Made by a program: the position numbers and the translations under genes. A model generated the notes under the pieces. The model did no database searches and was not told the origin of the DNA. It saw only the letters and a list, made by a program, of their open reading frames with translations. From positions 17,194 through 23,611 of the forward strand of contig DDPL01000073.1 of assembly GCA_002342175.1 (NCBI GenBank): DNA of 6,418 bases. Direction: 5' to 3'. The stretch is from Legionellales bacterium UBA2469. GTDB lineage: Bacteria; Pseudomonadota; Gammaproteobacteria; Legionellales; Legionellaceae. Positions 1-6,377 of the stretch are shown here, one piece after another (positions within the stretch are counted from its first letter, which is position 1; each line of letters begins with the position of its first letter).

Positions 1-238
1 GCTGTAAATCGCGCCCGTTTAGGTGTCTTTTTTGATAAATTTTGATTAGGTTATAATATCCATTGGTTGTTATATCGAATACACCAACAGATACAAGGGT
101 GTATATTAGTTTTACAATATTTGCATGCAAATCACCAATGGAGATTTCTGTAGGCTGCAATGAAAGTGGTTGCCTAGTCGGTTTGATTTTCAGGTTGATA
201 ATTGATTGATTTTGCATCCTATGCATTTTTTTTGTCAT
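1..238 (-). CDS. Partial gene (5' end only): GDLHAN-motif protein, candidate secreted effector of the phosphoesterase-like group
   Basis: An open frame begins at an ATG (236-238) and runs without a stop to the left edge, giving 79 residues; the rest lies outside the window. The first 30 residues are basic and polar (MTKKMHRMQNQ...). Residues 32-40 read ISIGDLHAN and are followed by an amphipathic stretch, IVKLIYTLVSVGVF (41-54), then YYNLIKIYQ (61-69). Calcineurin-like and PPP phosphoesterases open with GDxHG, where Asp and His bind metal. From memory, several Legionella and Coxiella effector candidates carry IGDLHGN followed by a KLIY-type helix, which fits closely. Here D36 and H38 are kept but the usual Gly is Ala39. 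Catalytic activity cannot be judged because the later metal-binding motifs are missing. In-frame alternative starts are Met5 and Met8; no start has a strong Shine-Dalgarno sequence. The coding call rests on the motif and on absence of stops over 238 nt. Confidence 0.72.
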   Translation of the reverse strand, partial: MTKKMHRMQNQSIINLKIKPTRQPLSLQPTEISIGDLHANIVKLIYTLVSVGVFDITTNGYYNLIKIYQKRHLNGRDLQ

Positions 239-250
239 CAATTCAATAAC

Positions 251-280
251 TTTAGATTTTATAACATTGTAATTTATAAT
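251..280 (+). promoter_or_regulatory. Candidate sigma-70 promoter for the small plus-strand gene
   Basis: A consensus TATAAT (275-280) follows TTTAGA (251-256) at an 18-bp spacing. This predicts a start near 287 and a leader of about 90 nt before the ATG at 376. The element lies almost wholly inside the candidate minus-strand promoter, so if both are real they would exclude each other. The -35 is imperfect (4 of 6). Confidence 0.35.
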
Positions 281-286
281 CTACAA
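258..286 (-). promoter_or_regulatory. Candidate sigma-70 promoter for the GDLHAN gene (extended -10)
   Basis: Read on the minus strand, TTGTAG (281-286) is followed after 17 bp by TATAAA (258-263). The -10 is preceded by TG and one base (264-266), making an extended -10. Transcription would start near 251, leaving a leader of only about 13 nt before the ATG. The -35 matches consensus only in its TTG. In AT-rich DNA such matches arise by chance, so this is a candidate only. Confidence 0.42.
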
Positions 287-375
287 GCTATATCCAAAAA
301 ATATCTGATATCATGGCTTTTTTTTATGTGAATTTATGATACCTTTGGTTTTTTTAAAATTCAAAGAGATTTTAA

Positions 376-606
376 ATGTATCAAAAGCAGCAAGAAAGTA
401 AAATTTATTCACATTTGTTGTTTGGGATGTTCGAAAACATGTTAAGTTGGATTTTTAATCCAAATCCACTTGTCATAAGAGATGAAGATTGTTCACAAAA
501 AGTGATTATTCATATTCGTGAGGAGGGTTGGCGCCCGCATTTTTTTTATGAGTCTCAAAAGCCTGATATCGAAAATCAATTGGGACCAATTTATGATGGG
601 CCCTAA
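376..606 (+). CDS. Small hypothetical protein, 76 residues
   Basis: I do not recognise this protein. The ATG is preceded at 6 nt by AAAGAGA (363-369), a usable though weak Shine-Dalgarno sequence. Codon choice is ordinary for this AT-rich window (AAT, GAT, ATT, CAA and TTG dominate). The product is soluble-looking and mixed in charge, with an aromatic-rich N-terminal stretch around residues 14-29 (LLFGMFENMLSWIFNP), IIHIREEGWRPHFFYE at 44-59, and a Gly/Pro-rich end (GPIYDGP). There is no signal peptide, membrane span or Cys/His cluster. It is divergent from the partial GDLHAN gene and converges on the ankyrin gene, with 2 nt between stops. It could be a genuine small gene, a remnant of a longer one, or spurious; composition and ribosome binding site favour a real gene. 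Confidence 0.5.
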   Translation: MYQKQQESKIYSHLLFGMFENMLSWIFNPNPLVIRDEDCSQKVIIHIREEGWRPHFFYESQKPDIENQLGPIYDGP

Positions 607-633
607 GCTCATAATACATTGACAGGGATGTCA
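578..633. repeat. Cluster of three small dyads at the convergent gene ends (possible weak bidirectional terminator)
   Basis: Three inverted repeats lie in a row. AATTGG-GA-CCAATT occupies 578-591. A stem at 592-616 pairs TATGATGGGC with GCTCATAATA around the loop CCTAA, with one G-A mismatch and one G-U pair. TGACA-GGGA-TGTCA occupies 620-633. The middle stem spans both stop codons. With only 2 nt between the genes, any terminator must overlap coding sequence, as these do. None is followed by a clear T-run in either direction, so intrinsic termination is uncertain. Confidence 0.4.
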
Positions 634-3600
634 TCGTTTATTTGCGTAAGCCCCGCGATTTTTAAGTGTCCAAAATTTAAAATGGTTGCATCCTTTGCAC
701 CTTTTAATTTCATTGAGTCCTCAACGATCTTTATTAATCCTTTATTTTGAGAAAATTGAACGCCATATTTTTGTGTTAAAAATGATTTGATTGGTTCTGG
801 GCTGAGATCAAGATCTTTGAGTACCATTAAATCAGCATCATTGGGTTCGACAATGTAATTTATCCAATGATTTCGATAGCAAGATAAATCCATTTTTTGA
901 TAATGTGCAACGATAAAGTCATTCATTTCAGCTTTTAAAATCATTGGATTTAAATTCATAAATAAAGAATGACCAATGATAGATTGAAATAGCCTTTTTT
1001 TAACACCAGAGTAACAAGAGGGTTGATCGGGACATAAATCATCATACTCCTCCTCAACCAATTGCCCAGCTGAATTTAAAATAACGTGACTATTATCCCA
1101 ATTATGCGCGCGCCCAATGCCTGCAATGCCTGAGATAAAATAATGAAGACGACCTTCTAAAGTATGATCCTCTGTTGGCGTTGAAGATGCGTCAATGACT
1201 GCAAAAAAAAGTAAGGCTATCATTGGTAGATAGTCTTCAAAATAAGCCCATTTTTTTTCAGGGTGATTGGAATCAAATAGGGCATATTTGGCTTGGGGAT
1301 GAATCCATTGATTCGGTTTGCTAAGATAGCGAAGTGCTGTATGAGCAGGATGTTTATAGTAGGCAACACATGCATTTTTACAATCTGTTGGGGACATGCG
1401 AAGGTTAATAAAATCCTCCCATGATAAAGGAAGAGAGATGTGTTGATTTTCTTGATTATAAAATGAGGCAGGAATTTTATGATAAATATTTTTTAATGTA
1501 GAGTGTAATTCGCTAATGACGTTATCAATACCTCTTTCTGAAACTTGCGGTATGTAATAGCGTAATGCAATACGATAACAGCTTTCTTCCCATGGAGATA
1601 AAGCCTTCATGGAGGACTCATGATCCTCACTAATTGATTGAATTGATGGTGTCGCTCTCGTCATTTGGGAAAATAAAGTTTCATAGTGGTGATGTTGGGC
1701 AATTTCGTCAATTTCAAATAAATAATTTAAGATATCGAGACGCTGTTGTTGTGCCACAAGCCGAAGTAAAGAACGATGATTTTGGATACATATTTGTCGA
1801 ATACTGGGAAGTGAAATTAAAATTTGGCAATAAGAAAAATTGAGATCACTATTTCGATGAATTAAATCGATTAAAATATTGTAAAAAAGTAAAACTTTAG
1901 TCGCATCAAGATCAAAATCGGGTTTTAATTGCCTTTGTTTTTTGACCCATAATATTTTATTCATGACAAATGGAACAATGTATAATTGGGTCAGCTCTGG
2001 AGAAATTGCGCAAGTAACATTAAATATTGTAGGGTGCTCTAGAAGGTGATTGACGAGTGTTATGTGATTTTCAGTACAGGCGATACAACAGTAATTAAAA
2101 CCATGGATATCGAAAAAAGCGGATAATTTAGTTGTGGCGATTTTAGATTCTAGCCAAATCAAGATATGTAAATGCCCATGTTTGATGGCGTCTTTAAGTA
2201 ATTCAAGTGCTAATTCTTCTTGTTCTTCAGTTGAGAAACAGTGAAATAAAAATATTAAATTGCGAAGTTCCCCTGTTTTTACAATTAATTTGAATCCTTT
2301 CAAATCTGCAGTTTGTAAATAATCTCGAGTTTGTTGCATGGATAAATGAAAGCATATGGTTTGAAGTACTGGGTATGTTGTTTCACAAAGATTAAAAAAT
2401 AAGTTCTCGTTCATGACTTTTTGAAATAAATTGTCAGTATGAAATGATTGTAAATAGTCAACCGTTTGAATAAATCCCAGGGATAGTGCTGATTCAATAG
2501 CTTCAAAATGGTTAATTTCAATCATTTTAATTTGGTGCGCTGGATAGCGTTCAAAAATAAACTTCACAACTTCTAATTGAGGTTGACGACATGCATTGCG
2601 AAAAGCCAAAAACTGGTTGCTTAAAATCATGTTTGGCGCATATTCAGGAGCCTGAGCTATTAAATATTTTAACGTATCAAGGTGACCATATAATGCTGCT
2701 TCCCGGAAGGGTGAAAATTGTTGATTACTGATGAATTCATAACGTAAATCTGGGGTATATTTTAAATAATAATCCAGAATCGGGATATGTCCGTTTTGTG
2801 CAGCCTCTAAAAAGCAGGTGAGTCCTTTTGTGGGCATAAAATCATCCATCAAACGCGGGCATTTTGATTCAAATAGTTTTAATATTTCTAAATAACCATG
2901 TTTGGATGCAAGTCGATAAGAAAGAAAATTTTGATAAGATAACAAATGTGCTTGTTGTAATGAATTTAAAAAAAATAACCACTTTAAAAAATCTAGATGA
3001 CCATGGGTCAATGTTGTTAAAAACATAAATTGGTTTTCAATATAAAAAATGGGTGAAATTTTATAAAAACACAACACGGCAAAAGCAAATAACGAACTAA
3101 GCAGAACCGATATATAATGGTCACCTAAATCAACATGTTCTGTCACAGGAAGGAATGATAGATGAAAAAAATAGAGGGTTTGAAAAATTGAAAGCATCAT
3201 AAAATAAAATTGGATTAATTCTAAGCTCTGAAGTTTGATGAATGAGTTATAAAAATAAAACATCATGTTCAGGTTGCCGTTCTTTGCCGCAAAGGTGAAT
3301 CCTTCATAATGGTTAGCAGTAATCATTCCTTTAATTTGCAGTGGATGATTTTCAAAAAGATATTTTATAATGTGCAATTGATTGTATTCAGCAGCTGTCC
3401 GAAAAAGTTCATAATGATTGGAGAATACCATCATATTTTTTAAAAACGGCGCTTGCTCACTAATGAATTCTAACAATTGAAGATGGCCATTTTTAGCGGC
3501 TTCTAAGCAGATGGTCATAAAGTGTTGGTGGAGTAAAAGCGGTGTGAGATGGCATAATGTTTGTAAAATATCAATGCAAGCATGTTTTGATGCGATTTCG

Positions 3601-3959
3601 ACGGCCCTCGGAATGTGTATATTTAAGATGGGAATCATTAAGTTTTTTACAGTGAGTTTTGCGAGGATAAAGTTAAAAAAATCAATATCCTTGGAGAGGA
3701 TGCCGATGAAAAATAATTGTTCAGGTGCAATTAAAAGGAATTCATAAATTTCAATGATAAGATTGATGTCTTCTAACGCCGGATGGGTTATATACGATAA
3801 AAAAAAGAGTTCTCGTTCTTGGGGTGGATGTTGGGGAGCATCAAGGCGAACAAGCAGGTTTTCCCAATCTTCTAGGGGATGTTCATGTATTATTTTTAAA
3901 TGTGTGAAAGCGTATTTTTCAAGATACTGAACAAGGGGGTTTTCTGACAATGAAAACAT
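609..3959 (-). CDS. Large ankyrin-repeat protein with internal membrane hairpin and conserved C-terminal domain; candidate secreted effector
   Basis: This 1116-residue protein has three parts. Residues 1-115 are helical with no recognised domain. Residues 116-507 are degenerate ankyrin-type repeats of the form 'F..A...GHL..LKYL....P', interrupted at 247-308 by two hydrophobic helices; two more repeat-like units sit at about 583-643 and one near 728-748. Residues 788-1043 form a separate globular domain with RYLSKPNQWIHP (877-888), GIGRAHNWDNS (947-957) and YDDL...SCYSGVKKRLFQS (972-993). Ankyrin repeats bind proteins, and large ankyrin proteins of this style in Legionellales are often type IV secretion substrates; delivery into a host cell is inference. 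There is no N-terminal signal peptide. The ATG at 3957-3959 is the earliest possible start, since an in-frame TGA lies two codons upstream, but no Shine-Dalgarno sequence precedes it. The gene lies 87 bp downstream of the SulP-carbonic anhydrase gene on the same strand. The catalytic role, if any, is unknown. Confidence 0.93.
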   Translation of the reverse strand: MFSLSENPLVQYLEKYAFTHLKIIHEHPLEDWENLLVRLDAPQHPPQERELFFLSYITHPALEDINLIIEIYEFLLIAPEQLFFIGILSKDIDFFNFILAKLTVKNLMIPILNIHIPRAVEIASKHACIDILQTLCHLTPLLLHQHFMTICLEAAKNGHLQLLEFISEQAPFLKNMMVFSNHYELFRTAAEYNQLHIIKYLFENHPLQIKGMITANHYEGFTFAAKNGNLNMMFYFYNSFIKLQSLELIQFYFMMLSIFQTLYFFHLSFLPVTEHVDLGDHYISVLLSSLFAFAVLCFYKISPIFYIENQFMFLTTLTHGHLDFLKWLFFLNSLQQAHLLSYQNFLSYRLASKHGYLEILKLFESKCPRLMDDFMPTKGLTCFLEAAQNGHIPILDYYLKYTPDLRYEFISNQQFSPFREAALYGHLDTLKYLIAQAPEYAPNMILSNQFLAFRNACRQPQLEVVKFIFERYPAHQIKMIEINHFEAIESALSLGFIQTVDYLQSFHTDNLFQKVMNENLFFNLCETTYPVLQTICFHLSMQQTRDYLQTADLKGFKLIVKTGELRNLIFLFHCFSTEEQEELALELLKDAIKHGHLHILIWLESKIATTKLSAFFDIHGFNYCCIACTENHITLVNHLLEHPTIFNVTCAISPELTQLYIVPFVMNKILWVKKQRQLKPDFDLDATKVLLFYNILIDLIHRNSDLNFSYCQILISLPSIRQICIQNHRSLLRLVAQQQRLDILNYLFEIDEIAQHHHYETLFSQMTRATPSIQSISEDHESSMKALSPWEESCYRIALRYYIPQVSERGIDNVISELHSTLKNIYHKIPASFYNQENQHISLPLSWEDFINLRMSPTDCKNACVAYYKHPAHTALRYLSKPNQWIHPQAKYALFDSNHPEKKWAYFEDYLPMIALLFFAVIDASSTPTEDHTLEGRLHYFISGIAGIGRAHNWDNSHVILNSAGQLVEEEYDDLCPDQPSCYSGVKKRLFQSIIGHSLFMNLNPMILKAEMNDFIVAHYQKMDLSCYRNHWINYIVEPNDADLMVLKDLDLSPEPIKSFLTQKYGVQFSQNKGLIKIVEDSMKLKGAKDATILNFGHLKIAGLTQINDDIPVNVL
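831..1598 (-). other. Distinct C-terminal domain of the ankyrin protein (residues about 788-1043)
   Basis: Composition changes after the repeats: an acidic, Ser-rich linker (775-787) leads into a segment with a dense run of Trp, Tyr, His, Asn and Asp. Landmarks are LPLSWEDF (843-850), HPAHTALRYLSKPNQW (870-885), WAYFEDY (904-910), TLEGRLHYFI (933-942), GIGRAHNWDNS (947-957), EEYDDL (970-975) and PSCYSGVKKRLFQSIIGHSLF (980-1000). I recall similar strings near the C-termini of large Legionella repeat proteins, but I cannot attach a family name. The His/Trp/Asp/Cys-rich motifs could form a binding or catalytic site; no reaction is proposed. Confidence 0.6.
2439..3614 (-). repeat. Ankyrin-type repeat array (residues about 116-507)
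   Basis: Aligning units on the 'GH(L/I)' turn puts that position at residues 158, 194, 228, 320, 355, 390, 425, 460 and 495, with a weaker unit near 127. From 320 to 495 the spacing is exactly 35 residues, longer than the canonical 33-residue ankyrin unit. The units share 'F..A(A/C)...G.L..LK(Y/F)L....P' followed by a short linker with N(H/Q)F. The jump from 228 to 320 is 92 residues, one repeat plus a 57-residue insertion that contains the membrane hairpin. Confidence 0.8.
3036..3221 (-). other. Predicted two-helix membrane hairpin inside the ankyrin array (residues 247-308)
   Basis: Two hydrophobic segments, about residues 249-272 (FYFMMLSIFQTLYFFHLSFL) and 282-307 (YISVLLSSLFAFAVLCFY, then SPIFYI), are separated by a short acidic loop (TEHVDLGD). 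Both are long enough to span a membrane. They interrupt the repeat periodicity by 57 residues, as expected for an insertion between two repeats rather than a degenerate repeat. The topology would place both flanking repeat blocks on the same side of the membrane. This is judged by eye from composition. Confidence 0.65.
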
Positions 3960-4046
3960 GAATCATAAATATAATTAAAGCATATTGCGGTTATTTTATC
4001 CCATGCCTTGTCAAATTAAAACAAATTTAAAATGTTAAGCGCATTA
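3960..4046. other. 87-bp gap between the SulP-carbonic anhydrase and ankyrin genes
   Basis: The region is very AT-rich. After the SulP-CA stop there is a second in-frame TAA at once, but no GC-rich hairpin with a T-run. A minus-strand TTGACA lies at 4009-4014, yet the nearest TAAAAT is only 10 bp downstream, too close for a standard sigma-70 promoter. Read-through from the upstream gene is therefore possible. No other feature was seen. Confidence 0.5.
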
Positions 4047-6317
4047 TTAGGAATATAAAGATTTAGATACATCGATTAATGCTGTTGAATCATAATCTTT
4101 AAATGCCGCTATTTGTTTTGCATAATTGGAGAATTCAACTTGGCCCGTTGATACGTTATAAACAGCACCAACGATGCCTATCTTTTCTTCCTCAATCATA
4201 TTTTTTAATATTTCACTGCGGTGATAAATTTCAATCATGCTATGCGCAATGTTCAGATGGGTAACTTGATTAACAAAATGTTGGTTTTTTCCATGCCGTT
4301 GATAAGAAATATCTTGTTCTGCTTGAATAGCCGGCGTAATTTTTTGTAATAATTGCGTGATGTGTCCCTTTTCAACATGGTTGCATGCCGCTTGAATTGC
4401 ACCACAACCGGTATGGCCTAAAACAACAATCAGTTTAGCGCCAACCACATGGGTCGCGTACTCAATACTTGCCAGAATATCATCATTAATGACATTTCCG
4501 GCGACGCGAACGCAGAATAAGTCTCCGAAGGTCATGTCAAAAATAGTCTCTACAGGAACACGTGAGTCTATGCAGCCTAAAACGATGGCAATAGGGTGTT
4601 GAGTTTCAGAGGTGTGCTGAATATCAATTAAGTTGCTGCGATGAATGCGTTGCTCCTGTAAAAAACGCTCATTACCTTGTCTAAGAATATTCAATACCTC
4701 TTTTGGATTCAAATGTGTTTGTGCATCATAAGTACTGACATTAATAAAATTAATGTGATCATGAATTTCATAATGATCTTTGAATCCTATCAGGTTTAAT
4801 GAGATATTGCGTAAAGGTGCTTGTTCTTCTTTGAATTCCCGAATGTAATCTAATATTTCAGTATCAATAAACTGGGCGTAGCGAGCATCAATAATTAATT
4901 GCGCATGTTCAGGAATGGTATCGAGTTCTGCGACCATTGACGCTTTATTCAGAAATGTTGTTTGCTGAGGGAGGAGCAAACGATTTGTAATGCCACTGGG
5001 GTAAATCTCTTTGATAATGTCAATTCGAGCCTGGCTATTGTATTTTAAAATATACAATATATTTACAATAAGACCTAAAATAATACCAAACAAGATATTA
5101 AAAAATAACACACTGAGAACTGTGACAATAAAAGGTATAAATTTAATGGGGCCTTCACTGTATATTTGTACATACAGTTTGGGACGTGTGATTTTATAAC
5201 CGGTGTAAATTAAAATACTTGCTAAGACACAAACAGGGATGTGATTAAGAATTTCTGAAAGAAAAAAGAAAGCGCCAATCAACAAAGTTCCATGAAACAT
5301 GGTGGCGACTTTGGTTTTAGCTTGGCTCTCAATATTGACAGATGTTCTAATAATCAAAGAGGTGATTGGCATACCACCTAAAAGCCCTGCAACAATGTTA
5401 CCGATGCCTTGTGCCCGTAATTCTTTATTTTTATTAATAGTACGATGTTTTTTGTCAAGCTTTTCACATGCTGTGGTATTTAATAAACTCTCGATAGAGG
5501 TTGCAATCGCAAATAAAATGGCATACACATAAATCATGGGGTTCTTCCAAGCTGACCAGTTGGGGGTGCTGAGCTTGTCTAAGAATGCAGATAAATGATA
5601 AGGCGTGGGTACTTTCACTAAATGGGGGCCATGTTGAGCAAAGATAGAATCAGAGGCCAATAGCCATTGATTGAGAACAACACCTAAAATAATCACTAAA
5701 ATCAGGGCTGGAAATTTTTTATATTGACTGGTAATGCATCTATCAAAAAAGAATAGAATGCTTAGGGTCATTAAAGATAAAATTAAAGCACCACTATTGA
5801 GATGAAAACTTAAGTCAATGAGTGGGTGCATCTTAGAGCTTTCAGAAGCTTCTAACAGATGATATTTGAGTTCTGAAAAATTATGAGACATGGTAAACGC
5901 CAAGGGGATTTGCTTGATGATAAGCATTATTCCTATAGCGCTAATCATGCCTTTAATAACGGACGCAGGCACGTAATCGGCATAAAAGCCATAACGTCTT
6001 GTACCGCCAAGGAATTGTAAGATACCCGAAATGAAAATGGCGAGGAGGATGGTATCAAAATCATGGAACTCTGCAAAAGCTGCAACCATAATGGCAGCTA
6101 TACCGGCGGCAGGGCCGCTGACACTAATTGAGGAGGGACTCAAATAACCGACGACAATACCACCAATGATACCACTTATGATACCGGAATATAACGGTGC
6201 ACCAGACGCAAGTGCCACGCCTAAGCACAATGGAACAGCAATAAGGAAAATGACAATACCTGCAGTTAAATCGTATTTAAAACTAGATTTAAAATAAGAT
6301 TTAAGATGATTTATCAA
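4047..6317 (-). CDS. SulP-family anion (probable bicarbonate) permease fused to a beta-carbonic anhydrase
   Basis: The 756-residue inner-membrane protein has three domains. Residues 14-427 are a SulP/SLC26 permease of many hydrophobic helices, with the TM3 motif SVSGPAAGIAAI (65-76) and GLLGGMPITSLIIRTSVNI (311-329). Residues 455-528 are STAS-like (VIAELD-type start, LIIDARYAQFIDTEILDYI at 474-492). Residues 536-735 are a beta-class carbonic anhydrase, with zinc ligands C582, H635 and C638, the CIDSR dyad D584/R586, and GDLFCVRVAGN (598-608). All catalytic residues are present. SulP-carbonic anhydrase fusions are an established family (described by Felce and Saier), proposed to couple anion uptake with CO2/bicarbonate interconversion; bicarbonate as substrate is inferred, and sulfate is the main alternative. 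The TTG start is chosen because an in-frame TAA lies three codons upstream, a Shine-Dalgarno sequence is correctly spaced, and the next Met (77) falls inside a membrane helix. A gene fragment lies 34 bp upstream on the same strand. Confidence 0.96.
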   Translation of the reverse strand: MINHLKSYFKSSFKYDLTAGIVIFLIAVPLCLGVALASGAPLYSGIISGIIGGIVVGYLSPSSISVSGPAAGIAAIMVAAFAEFHDFDTILLAIFISGILQFLGGTRRYGFYADYVPASVIKGMISAIGIMLIIKQIPLAFTMSHNFSELKYHLLEASESSKMHPLIDLSFHLNSGALILSLMTLSILFFFDRCITSQYKKFPALILVIILGVVLNQWLLASDSIFAQHGPHLVKVPTPYHLSAFLDKLSTPNWSAWKNPMIYVYAILFAIATSIESLLNTTACEKLDKKHRTINKNKELRAQGIGNIVAGLLGGMPITSLIIRTSVNIESQAKTKVATMFHGTLLIGAFFFLSEILNHIPVCVLASILIYTGYKITRPKLYVQIYSEGPIKFIPFIVTVLSVLFFNILFGIILGLIVNILYILKYNSQARIDIIKEIYPSGITNRLLLPQQTTFLNKASMVAELDTIPEHAQLIIDARYAQFIDTEILDYIREFKEEQAPLRNISLNLIGFKDHYEIHDHINFINVSTYDAQTHLNPKEVLNILRQGNERFLQEQRIHRSNLIDIQHTSETQHPIAIVLGCIDSRVPVETIFDMTFGDLFCVRVAGNVINDDILASIEYATHVVGAKLIVVLGHTGCGAIQAACNHVEKGHITQLLQKITPAIQAEQDISYQRHGKNQHFVNQVTHLNIAHSMIEIYHRSEILKNMIEEEKIGIVGAVYNVSTGQVEFSNYAKQIAAFKDYDSTALIDVSKSLYS

Positions 6318-6322
6318 GTGGG

Positions 6323-6328
6323 TTCCTT
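6323..6328 (-). promoter_or_regulatory. Ribosome binding site that fixes the TTG start of the SulP-carbonic anhydrase gene
   Basis: The minus strand reads AAGGAA, then five bases (CCCAC), then TTG. This is a near-consensus Shine-Dalgarno sequence at standard spacing. No ATG or GTG start is available nearby in frame, so this site decides the start. Confidence 0.8.
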
Positions 6329-6348
6329 ATTTAAATAAAGTCTTTAAT

Positions 6349-6377
6349 ATACTAATCTATTGCCTCAAAATTTTCAA
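6349..6377 (-). promoter_or_regulatory. Candidate sigma-70 promoter upstream of the SulP-carbonic anhydrase gene
   Basis: On the minus strand TTGAAA (6372-6377) is followed after 17 bp by TAGTAT (6349-6354). The predicted start near 6342 gives a leader of about 25 nt carrying the ribosome binding site. The -35 is good (5 of 6) and the -10 moderate (4 of 6). It overlaps the end of the probable upstream gene, so the gene may instead, or also, be transcribed from further upstream. Confidence 0.4.

Noticed and set aside
1..45. Plus-strand open frame from the left edge reading AVNRARLGVFFDKF then a stop, as the tail of an upstream gene
   Set aside because: The minus strand over the same bases has a 79-codon open frame with a recognisable GDLHAN motif and a start codon. 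The short plus frame has no support beyond lacking stops for 14 codons.
121..130. 10-bp palindrome TTGCATGCAA as an operator
   Set aside because: It lies within codons for L-H-A-N of the conserved motif, about 110 nt inside the coding region, so coding constraint explains it.
301..330. Intrinsic terminator at the GATATC region followed by eight T residues
   Set aside because: The only dyads nearby are a few A/T pairs with almost no loop and no GC stem, and no gene ends just upstream on the plus strand.
1634..1843. Short plus-strand open frame inside the ankyrin gene
   Set aside because: It lies wholly antisense to a well-supported coding region and its product resembles no protein family. 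The same applies to plus-strand frames at 3511-3747, 5011-5199 and 5299-5532.
3873..3959. F-box at the N-terminus of the ankyrin protein, as in some Legionella ankyrin effectors
   Set aside because: Residues 1-29 lack the usual Leu-Pro start and hydrophobic spacing of an F-box, so I could not support it.
3992..4014. TTGACA on the minus strand followed by TAAAAT as a promoter for the ankyrin gene
   Set aside because: The spacing between the hexamers is only 10 bp, and nothing like a -10 lies at 16-18 bp from the TTGACA.
4047..4712. Carbonic anhydrase as a separate gene next to the permease
   Set aside because: The frame is continuous from the permease through the STAS-like domain into the carbonic anhydrase, with no stop or ribosome binding site at the join. 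Such fusions are an established family.
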